From Planctomycetota bacterium (lineage in GTDB: Bacteria > Planctomycetota > UBA8108 > UBA1146), in the NCBI GenBank assembly GCA_015664425.1, contig DQQH01000222.1, positions 1 to 35,496 on the forward strand: a DNA stretch of 35,496 bases, read 5' to 3'. Positions 19,219 to 26,998 of the stretch are shown here, piece after piece. A model generated the notes under the pieces. That model was not told the DNA's origin, did not search any database, and worked only from the letters and a program-made list of their open reading frames with translations. Position 1 is the first letter of the stretch, and each line of letters begins with the position of its first letter. The position numbers and the translations under genes were made by a program.

Positions 19219-19824
19219 TCAGGAGGGAGGTGAACCCTCCTCGAGCGATACCCCTCGCTGAGGGGGACCCGGGACGCTCGGCCACACCTTCCAGGCGAGG
19301 ACAAGAAGCAACAGAGCGATGACAATCAGGGTGATGGTGGCCGATTCGGTATCGGTGACCAACTCCGAATCGAGAGCCACTCCCGGTTCCAGCAGGCTTC
19401 GCTGGGGATCCTCGGGGTCGTAATGGACGGAGACCTGGGCACCAACGGGAAACCGCGCCTGAATCTCGCGAGCCTTGTCGCCGCTGAGCAATTCAGACGG
19501 CAAGGTGTGCAGCCGCGTTCCCTCCAGCTGCTGGCCATCGATCAGGTACCGGTAGCGCATGGAGAGGCTGTGAGTCTGGTCGCTGCCGGGTCCAGCGGCG
19601 AGACGAGGAGAGATCTCGCTCTCGAGGATCTCCCCTGGAACACTCGGCCAGTCGAGAGCCTCCTGGGCCTCGGTGTCTGCGCTCAGATACCAGAAGTAGA
19701 GCGCCGACGTCATCACCAGCAGCGCCACGCCAAAACTGAAGAGGCAGCCTGCCCCCACGCGCCGCAGCACCTCCCGTGCCTCCTCGGCAGCGACCTCATT
19801 CTGTTTGCGATCGGGCTCGTTCAA
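19219..19824 (-). CDS. DUF3592 domain membrane protein (paralogue of 15363..15932)
   Basis: 'MRYRYLIDGQQLEGTRLHTLPSELLSGDKAREIQARFPVGAQVSVHYDPEDPQRSLLEPGV'. TTG start at 19824 with GGAG upstream is preferred because the longer ORF would run through the terminator hairpin. Confidence 0.75.
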   Translation of the reverse strand: MNEPDRKQNEVAAEEAREVLRRVGAGCLFSFGVALLVMTSALYFWYLSADTEAQEALDWPSVPGEILESEISPRLAAGPGSDQTHSLSMRYRYLIDGQQLEGTRLHTLPSELLSGDKAREIQARFPVGAQVSVHYDPEDPQRSLLEPGVALDSELVTDTESATITLIVIALLLLVLAWKVWPSVPGPPQRGVSLEEGSPPS

Positions 19825-19840
19825 AAGCGTGACTCCAGCG

Positions 19841-19880
19841 AAAAAGATGCCCCCGCAGATGTGCCGACATCCGCGGGGGC
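19841..19880 (-). terminator. Rho-independent terminator of the MFS gene
   Basis: GCCCCCGCaGATGT-GCCG-ACATCcGCGGGGGC: 14-position stem with one mismatch (19849-19880), followed on the minus strand by CTTTTT. Confidence 0.8.
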
Positions 19881-19908
19881 GCCCTTTACTGACCAATCAG
19901 GCGCCTGC

Positions 19909-21243
19909 CTAGACCCCCGCCGTCTCCTGGACCGGGTCCGACTGGGAAGCGGAACCGCTCGAAATCGACTTCGTGCTGTACCCTCCCTGGCCGAACCGAC
20001 GATGCATCATCCAGAAGATGATCGCCAATGGAATCGCACACACCGCCACCCACTGGAAACTGGCGCGCAAACTGGCGGCTGTGGGGTTGTTTGCATCGGC
20101 CACGGCTTCAAAGCCCACGGCGAAACTCTGGATCTGAGGAATCGTGACATAGCCAGCGATGAGCATTCCCACTCCACCCATCAGGCACAGTCCCACCGCA
20201 CCTGTTCTGGGAATCTGCTCTGCAACCACACCGAGCATCGTCGGCCAGTAGAAACAAACTCCAACGTAGAAAACAGTGGCGGAGATGATCAGCATCCAGG
20301 GATCCTGCGCCCCCGACATCGCGTACAGGCCAAGACCCGCCAGTATCGACGAAGCAAAGAGTATTCCGGTGGGAGCAAATCTCTTCACCAACCCTCCGGC
20401 ATAGAAGCGCAGAACAGCCATCAGCGCGCTGCCGTAGACCAGAACTAGTATCCCACTGTCTGTGACGTTGAAAGCGCTCTCCACCGACGGGCCCATCGCA
20501 AGTCGCATCCAGCGATTCGGTCCCAGCTCAAGGCTGGCGGTGAGCATCATGCAGAAGAGCATCAACATGAAGAAAGGAGACTTGACCGCGTCCCACATCT
20601 GAGCGTCTGAGACCTTGGACTGGACGCGCTCCGTCTGCGGAATGATCTGATTTCGAAACATGTATCCGTAGATGAGAGTAGGGACGAGAATCAGGGCCAG
20701 CTTGGCCTGCAGGGCATCTAGCCCAAAGAGACTCCACCCCTCGACCCCCGCAGAAACACCGCTGATCCAGTATCCGAACATCGCCCCGACAATGATCCCT
20801 ACCGGCCAGAAAACATGGAAAACGTTGAGTTTCGTTGTCTTGTTATTGGGGAACAGAGTGGCGACTAGCGGGTTGCACCCGGCCTCGACGGCACCGTTGC
20901 CAAGTGCGATGACTGATGCCCCGAGAAAGGCCATCACAAAGGAACCGGAGAACATCAGAATCAAGGTTCCGATCAGATGACAGAAAAACGCCATCCGGAT
21001 GGTCACGGCAATTCCGATCTTGTCGATTGCCGGTCCCAGAAGGATGATTGCAAAGGCAAATCCAGAAATTGCAGCACCCAGCACATAACCGAGCTGGTTT
21101 CCTTCGAGGCCATACTGGTCTGGAAGTTCACTTGCACTCTCGGTGATGACCCCGAAGGCGACCGAGGTCGAAATTAGCGCCAGGCAACTGGCCCAGAAGA
21201 GCCGGTTGCGCTGAGCGTTATCCAGAACGTTCGTCATGAGCAT
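19909..21243 (-). CDS. MFS transporter
   Basis: 444 aa, about 12 hydrophobic segments; 'FAIILLGPAIDKIGIAVTIRMAFFCHLIGTLILMFSGSF', typical MFS loop 2-3 region. Confidence 0.8.
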   Translation of the reverse strand: MLMTNVLDNAQRNRLFWASCLALISTSVAFGVITESASELPDQYGLEGNQLGYVLGAAISGFAFAIILLGPAIDKIGIAVTIRMAFFCHLIGTLILMFSGSFVMAFLGASVIALGNGAVEAGCNPLVATLFPNNKTTKLNVFHVFWPVGIIVGAMFGYWISGVSAGVEGWSLFGLDALQAKLALILVPTLIYGYMFRNQIIPQTERVQSKVSDAQMWDAVKSPFFMLMLFCMMLTASLELGPNRWMRLAMGPSVESAFNVTDSGILVLVYGSALMAVLRFYAGGLVKRFAPTGILFASSILAGLGLYAMSGAQDPWMLIISATVFYVGVCFYWPTMLGVVAEQIPRTGAVGLCLMGGVGMLIAGYVTIPQIQSFAVGFEAVADANNPTAASLRASFQWVAVCAIPLAIIFWMMHRRFGQGGYSTKSISSGSASQSDPVQETAGV

Positions 21244-21437
21244 TCTCCTCTACCGACGACAGCCCCGGGGAATCCGGACGGGTGGGCCCCCGGGTCACGC
21301 GGCGGTGACAGTTGGGCAAGAACGATTGGAAAAGTCAATTCAGAGGATATTTTCACCGCTTACCATCGTTCGGACCAGCGGGTAGATTGAACCCAGAGAA
21401 GCTGGCTGCCGACGACCAGCAGAGAAAGGAACTGGCG

Positions 21438-22691
21438 ATGAAATTTGCGCTTACAGCTGCGTTGATGGCCTCGCTCACTCTTATTCTCGGCTCTTTTCTC
21501 GCCGCCGACAACGCCCAGGACGCCTCCAACCAGCTGGAAAAACCGATCCTTCTCGAGGCCTCGGGAAAGCCGATCGACACCGACATCGGACATGCCGCTC
21601 CGTATCTGTGTGACTGGGATTCCGATGGCGACCGCGACCTGCTCGTCGGCCAGTTCGGCGATGGCAAGCTGAGGATCTACACCAACGTCGGCACCGACAA
21701 GAAACCGCGCTACGAGGGCCCCACCTGGTTCGAAGCCGGTGGTGAGATCGGCACCATCCCTTCCGGCTGATGCATCGGCTTCGGTCCGCAGTTGGCGGAC
21801 CTCGACGGCGATGGCATCGACGACATGATCAGCGGCTCCTACTGGCCCGGGGACATCTACATCTTCGAAGGCACCAGGACCGGCTTTGCCAAGGGCCACC
21901 CGATGAAGGACGCCTCGGGAAGAGACCTCAACGCTGGACCTCCCTGGGCCGACGACGAAAGACCCGAACTCGAGAGTCTCGCCTCCGCTCCGCGCGCCCA
22001 CGACTGGGATGACGACGGTGATCTCGACCTGCTGGTCGGCAACATCACCGGCACCGTGATCCTCATCACCAACGAGGGCAGCCCAAGAAAGCCCTCTTTC
22101 TCGACCAAGAGGCGCTCCCTCGAGGCGAACGGCGATCTCATCGAGGTTCCCGATGGTGATTCCGGCCCGGTCATCGCCGACTGGAACCGGGATGGGCGCG
22201 ATGACCTCATCGTCGGCGCCGGCGATGGCTCCGTCTGGTTCTACCGCAACAAGAGCAAGACCGGCGAGGAGCCTGTCTACGACAAGGGGATCGCTCTTCT
22301 CGAGGCTCCCGGCTTCGACTGGGACAATTTGCCCAACGAGGGTAGCGAACCGACCGACCGCGGGACTCGTGCCAAGGTCGATGTCAGCGATATCGACGGC
22401 GATGGCTGGCTCGACCTGCTCGTCGGTGGGATCCAGTGGATGCATCAACCGCCACCCGATCTCGATGCCGAGCAGACGGCGCTGCGCGACCGACTTCAGG
22501 CGGAAAAAAAGAAGATCGGAAGCGACCTCGACGAAGCGGTGGAAAAACATGGCAAGTACGACTCGGGCATCCCCGAGATCAAAGCCATCCTCGTGCGCAC
22601 GAAGAACAATTACATCGAACTGGAGCCTCTCGTCGAGGGCGACATCCCCCACGGGTTCGTCTGGTACTGCCGACGGATTCCGCCGGTCTAG
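21438..22691 (+). CDS. FG-GAP/VCBS repeat secreted protein with in-frame TGA at 21768-21770 (codon 111); candidate selenoprotein, 417 aa if read through
   Basis: MKFALTAALMASLTLILGSFLAADNAQD (signal peptide)...GTIPSG-[TGA]-CIGFGPQLADLDGDGIDDMISGSYWPGDIYIFEG...RRIPPV*. Both sides are in the same frame, with domain continuity across the TGA. RBS-like GAAAGGA sits upstream of ATG 21438. Confidence 0.75.
21783..21801 (+). promoter_or_regulatory. Candidate bacterial SECIS-like hairpin downstream of the in-frame TGA
   Basis: GGTCCGC (21783-21789) - AGTTG loop (21790-21794) - GCGGACC (21795-21801): perfect 7-bp stem. Loop starts 19 nt after the TGA, and the second loop base is G. A further outer pairing CATCG (21773-21777)/CGATG (21809-21813) is possible. 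Confidence 0.55.
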
Positions 22692-23887
22692 CTGCGCGTT
22701 GCCTCTTTCCCCCGCTCGTCCGATCGATAACACCAGAAGATCCAGGCGAACACCCCCGCGACAATTCCGCCGAGGTGAGCGGTTCCGCTGACCATGCTGC
22801 TTCCCTGGATCTCCCGGTAGGCGAGGAAAAGCTGAAGGACGACCCAGACGATGAACAGGGATCGAGCCTTGGCGGTGAGAACTATCGGCCTGAAGTAGTA
22901 GAGGAAGACCATCCGCAGCCGCCGGCGGGGATAGGCGAGGGCATAATAGGCCATCACTCCCGAGATTCCGCCGCTGGCGCCGATTCCAGGGACCGCCGAG
23001 GCGGGGTTGGAGAGGTAGCGCAGCAGCGTCGCGACGAGGGTCGCAGCCAGCAGCAGCAGGAGAAAACGCCGCCAGCCCAGTTCGCTCTCGACGTCATCGC
23101 CGGTCAGCCAGAGGAAGTAGAGATTTCCAAAGAGGTGCACCCAGCCGGCGTGAAGAAAAAACGAGGTGAAGATGGTCGCTCCGCCGAATCGGCTCCAGTC
23201 GGCGGGAACAAACCCCCACACCTCGAAAAAGCCAATCACCTGGGGGATCAGAGGTGGTATTGCTTCGCGCCCGAAGCGCTGCTCGGGACTGAAGGAGAGC
23301 AAGACCGCCGTCGAGACGAAGGCGACCAGCAGCATCACGCTCCAGGTCACCCAGGGGATCACGAGCCATTTTTCTTTCTTGTCTTCCAGCGGCATCCCCT
23401 GGAGAACCAGCGCCTTGAGAAGGTCCTTCCCCGGCTCCTCCGAGTACTTGAGTCCACTGTCGCTGGCTTCCTTGCGCTTCTTCCTCGAGGACAACTCGAA
23501 GCGTCCGAGAGCTTCGCGCGCTTCCATCGACAGACGCTCTTCCTCTGGCGGCATCTCTTTCGCTGGGGCGTCCTCGAGTTCTCCTGGATCGAGCCAGATC
23601 AGCTGGCACGACGGGCACACATCGATCTCTGTGGGTTGTTGCCCCTCCCCGCCTGCAACCACCACCGATCTCGTTTCTCCCAGGCAAGAAGGGCAAGGAA
23701 CTCCGCTGCCACTGCCTCCAGAGCGCGCCCGGTTCCACAGGTCATTGGCGAAATCGCGGTCGATAAGCCGGCGCAACAAGCCGATGGTGACTGCGACTCC
23801 CTGACATCCGGGGCACCGGTAGCAGACCATTCCGTCCTTGAGCTTACGCTCGAGAATCTGGTGATCTCGCGGGCAGGTGAGCAGCAT
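22688..23887 (-). CDS. Rhomboid-family intramembrane serine protease with two N-terminal TFIIB-type zinc ribbons
   Basis: 'LTCPRDHQILERKLKDGMVCYRCPGCQG' and 'VPCPSCLGETRSVVV...IDVCPSCQLIWLDPGELE'. Rhomboid 'HLFGNLYFLWLTGDDVESELG', 'GIGASGGISGVMAYYAL', 'GTAHLGGIVAGV'. Confidence 0.9.
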   Translation of the reverse strand: MLLTCPRDHQILERKLKDGMVCYRCPGCQGVAVTIGLLRRLIDRDFANDLWNRARSGGSGSGVPCPSCLGETRSVVVAGGEGQQPTEIDVCPSCQLIWLDPGELEDAPAKEMPPEEERLSMEAREALGRFELSSRKKRKEASDSGLKYSEEPGKDLLKALVLQGMPLEDKKEKWLVIPWVTWSVMLLVAFVSTAVLLSFSPEQRFGREAIPPLIPQVIGFFEVWGFVPADWSRFGGATIFTSFFLHAGWVHLFGNLYFLWLTGDDVESELGWRRFLLLLLAATLVATLLRYLSNPASAVPGIGASGGISGVMAYYALAYPRRRLRMVFLYYFRPIVLTAKARSLFIVWVVLQLFLAYREIQGSSMVSGTAHLGGIVAGVFAWIFWCYRSDERGKEATRS

Positions 23888-24029
23888 GGCCAGGGCCTTC
23901 CTCGGAGCAGATCATAGCAAGGGCAGTGTGACCTGTGGGTCCTGGTGGAAGGCCGTTGACGACCTGTGTCCTGGCACCGACACTCGATGAGATTCTGGAA
24001 TCGAGACCACCCGCGAAGAGGAGATCATC

Positions 24030-24647
24030 ATGAAGACCCTGCTTCTGGTGCTGGCGGTAGCCGCAACCTGCTTCTGCCTGGCGATGCCGCCTCTGGTGAC
24101 TGGCCCCTTTCACCTCAGTATCCCTGTTGACGGCATCAGTGAGGACTCGCTGCCGATTCTGGCGAAGATCTTCGATGAGCGTTTCGGAAGAGAGAGCTTC
24201 ATTTATCCCCAGGTTGAAGACGGCATGCTTCACTTCTTATACTTCGGCGGCAGTATCAAGGCGTTGCTTGGCCTCGAGGAGGTGGCGATGGCACTGAAGG
24301 AAGCAGGGCTCGAGGTCGATCGCACCATCTGGAGGTTGAAGAAGCAGATGATGGGGGTCTGCCTCTCCTCGAAGGAGGGGATAAAGACCACCGACGTGAT
24401 CGCTGCTCTGAATTCCATCGAGGGGATCAGCGTCGAGGAGTCGCTGCTCTTCGGTGATCGGACCTGCCACGTGATCCATCTCGGCCGTGCCATCAACTAC
24501 GTCGATTTTATCGCCAGTATCGAAAAGTCAAAACTCGAGGTCGATGACCTCATCTGGAGTCACTGGAAACACGGCTGGGAAATAGATGAGGGCGAACACG
24601 GCGATCACGAAATGGGTATGGTCTTCATCGAGGTGATCGAAGACTGA
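24030..24647 (+). CDS. Secreted protein with two HMA/ferredoxin-like repeats, no CxxC (tandem paralogue A)
   Basis: MKTLLLVLAVAATCFCLAMPP signal peptide. Two beta-alpha-beta-beta-alpha-beta-like repeats. C-terminus 'HWKHGWEIDEGEHGDHEMGM'. RBS GAGGAG. Confidence 0.75.
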   Translation: MKTLLLVLAVAATCFCLAMPPLVTGPFHLSIPVDGISEDSLPILAKIFDERFGRESFIYPQVEDGMLHFLYFGGSIKALLGLEEVAMALKEAGLEVDRTIWRLKKQMMGVCLSSKEGIKTTDVIAALNSIEGISVEESLLFGDRTCHVIHLGRAINYVDFIASIEKSKLEVDDLIWSHWKHGWEIDEGEHGDHEMGMVFIEVIED

Positions 24648-24813
24648 TCAGGGAGAAGTGACGATGATGGCGTTGAGGCTGTGACCGCCGTCTCTCGGAC
24701 AGGCTAGCCGGCCCCTACCCTTGTCGGGTAGAAGACCGTTGACGCCCCACCCTCAGGCCCCGACACTCGACTACAATCGACATTCCAAGGATACCCGCGA
24801 AGAGGAGATCTTC

Positions 24814-25437
24814 ATGAAGACCCTGTTTCTCCTGGTGGCCCTCGTCGCAACCTGTCTTTGCCTGGCGATGCCGCCTGTTGTGACTGGTCCCTTTCTGTTC
24901 AGCATCCCCATCGTTGGCATCAGCGAAAACTCTGTGCCGGTACTGGAAGATGCTTTCCATGAACTCCTCGGGGACAGGAACTTCCTGCACCCAGAGATCA
25001 AAGACGGTGAATTGCATTTCTACGGCGGCGGCGGTGGGTTCAAGGCGTTACTAACTCTGGATAAGGTGACGGCGGCGGTGAAACTGGCCGGATTCAAGGT
25101 CGACCGAACTCTCTGGCGACTCAAGCCTCAGATGCTGGGGATTTCCCTCTCCTCGAAGGAGGGGGTCAAGACCACCGAGGTGATCGCGGCTCTGGGGGCC
25201 ATCGAGGAAGTCAGTGTCGAGGACTCTCTGCTCATCGGCGATACGACCTATCACGTGATCCATCTCGGCCGCGCCACCAACTACTCCGATTTTGTCGCCG
25301 CTATCGGCGAGTCAAAACTCGAGGTCGATGACCTGCTCTGGGGTCACTGGAAATACGGCTGGGAGATCGAGGAAGACGAGCACGGCCACAGCCACGACAT
25401 GGGCATGACCCTCATCCGAAAGACCGCTTCCGACTGA
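24814..25437 (+). CDS. Secreted protein with two HMA/ferredoxin-like repeats, no CxxC (tandem paralogue B)
   Basis: MKTLFLLVALVATCLCLAMPPVVTGPF...; colinear with paralogue A over the full length. C-terminus 'HWKYGWEIEEDEHGHSHDMGM'. RBS GAGGAG. Confidence 0.75.
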   Translation: MKTLFLLVALVATCLCLAMPPVVTGPFLFSIPIVGISENSVPVLEDAFHELLGDRNFLHPEIKDGELHFYGGGGGFKALLTLDKVTAAVKLAGFKVDRTLWRLKPQMLGISLSSKEGVKTTEVIAALGAIEEVSVEDSLLIGDTTYHVIHLGRATNYSDFVAAIGESKLEVDDLLWGHWKYGWEIEEDEHGHSHDMGMTLIRKTASD

Positions 25438-25465
25438 AGGCGCCAAAAATCAGGAGGTGTTGTTG

Positions 25466-26998
25466 ATGATGCTACTGGGGATGCTACTGCTGTCTCTTTC
25501 ACAGCCTGTAGATGACGCTGCCAACCCAGCGGTCGCTCCCATCAACATCGTCATCGTCCTGGCCGACGACCTCGGCTACGGAGATCCCGGTTGCTACAAC
25601 GACCAGTCGAAGATCCCGACCCCGAACATCGACCGCCTCGCCGCCGAAGGACTGCGCTTCACCGATGCTCACACGCCATCGAGTGTCTGTTCGCCGACTC
25701 GCTACGGCCTTCTGACCGGGCGTTACGCCTGGCGGACAAAATTGAAACGCAGCGTCCTGTGGCCCTGGTCATTACCGCTGATCGAGCAGGATCGTCTGAC
25801 GCTGCCGGCGATGCTCCAGCAGCACGGCTACCACACCGCGTGTATCGGCAAATGGCATCTGGGATGGGATTGGCCCATCGATGCAGACGGTCATGTCAGC
25901 GATGAGTTCGATGGGGTCGCCATTGCGGCCAACAAGCGCGTCCCCCTGGGCAAGCGCGTCGCTTTCTCGCGACCGATCGCCAGTGGTCCCACCTCTCGCG
26001 GTTTCAATTATTACTTCGGCGATGACGTGCCGAATTTCCCACCGCGTTGTTTCATCGAGAATGATCACACCGTCGGCATTCCGAGCGTCGACAAGCCCAA
26101 GGGGATGTTCGGCCACGATGGACCGACGCTGGCTGGCTGGGATCTGTCGGTGGTATTGCCGACTCTGGCCCAAAAAGCCGCCGCTTACATCGAGCAGCGT
26201 GCGAAACATCCCGAGCAACCGTTCTTTCTCTACGTACCGCTGACCGCTCCGCACACCCCCATCGCACCGTCGCCGCACTTCACCGGCAAGAGCGAGGCCG
26301 GGCTCTACGGTGATTTCGTCAACGAGGTCGACTGGGTGCTCGGCCAGGTTCTGTCTGCACTCGATCGTACCGGTGCCGCTGAACGCACCCTCGTCATCTT
26401 CACCAGCGACAATGGTTCACCGCAGCGCAACGGCGTCGGCATGAGCGGTCCCACCGGTTCGGTGAAAGCCTTCGGCCACGACCCTTCGCGGCCGTGGCGG
26501 GGGATGAAGGCGGATGCCTGGGAAGCGGGCCACCGCGTGCCTTTCATCGTCCGCTGGCCAGGAAGGGCCCCGGCAGGGGAGACCTCCGACGAGCCGATCA
26601 TCCTCACCGATCTGATGCGCACCTTTGCCTCCTTGGTCGGCCATCCGTTGCCTGCCGACAGCGCCGAGGATAGTTTTGACATCCTCGGTGCTCTCGAGGG
26701 CAAGAGACTTCACCATCCCGTTCACGACCACCTGGTACACCACTCCGGCAACGGCGTCTTCGCCATCCGTCGCGGGCCCTTCAAGTTGATTCTCGGCAAG
26801 GGATCGGGCGGTTTCACCCGCTTCAAGCCCGCCGCCGATGCCCCTCGCGGGCAGCTCTACAACCTCGATGATGACCCGGGTGAAATGAACAACCTCTACA
26901 ACGACAAACCAGAGGTCGTCGAGAAACTCAGCGAACTGCTGAAGCAGGTGCGAAACAGCGGCAACTCGCATCATCTTGGAGCCAGCAGTCGTGACTGA
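25466..26998 (+). CDS. Sulfatase (arylsulfatase family)
   Basis: AGGAGG RBS; 'NIVIVLADDLGYGDPGCYN', formylglycine-type motif 'SSVCSPTRYGLLTGRY', 'GKWHLG', 'FTSDNGSP'. Confidence 0.93.
   Translation: MMLLGMLLLSLSQPVDDAANPAVAPINIVIVLADDLGYGDPGCYNDQSKIPTPNIDRLAAEGLRFTDAHTPSSVCSPTRYGLLTGRYAWRTKLKRSVLWPWSLPLIEQDRLTLPAMLQQHGYHTACIGKWHLGWDWPIDADGHVSDEFDGVAIAANKRVPLGKRVAFSRPIASGPTSRGFNYYFGDDVPNFPPRCFIENDHTVGIPSVDKPKGMFGHDGPTLAGWDLSVVLPTLAQKAAAYIEQRAKHPEQPFFLYVPLTAPHTPIAPSPHFTGKSEAGLYGDFVNEVDWVLGQVLSALDRTGAAERTLVIFTSDNGSPQRNGVGMSGPTGSVKAFGHDPSRPWRGMKADAWEAGHRVPFIVRWPGRAPAGETSDEPIILTDLMRTFASLVGHPLPADSAEDSFDILGALEGKRLHHPVHDHLVHHSGNGVFAIRRGPFKLILGKGSGGFTRFKPAADAPRGQLYNLDDDPGEMNNLYNDKPEVVEKLSELLKQVRNSGNSHHLGASSRD

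Noticed and set aside
21438-22691. Interpretation of the TGA as a simple nonsense mutation/pseudogene
   Set aside because: Not fully excluded, but ranked below Sec because no other frameshift or stop is present, the downstream frame is intact for 306 codons, the next residue is Cys, and a correctly placed hairpin follows.
21360-22733. Long minus-strand ORF (457 aa) spanning the in-frame TGA region
   Set aside because: Antisense shadow of the FG-GAP gene: sequence is low-complexity reverse of DxDGD codons with no recognisable domain, and the + strand has signal peptide, RBS and repeats.
22436-23917. 493-aa plus-strand ORF opposite the rhomboid gene
   Set aside because: Antisense shadow; rhomboid and zinc-ribbon motifs support the minus strand.
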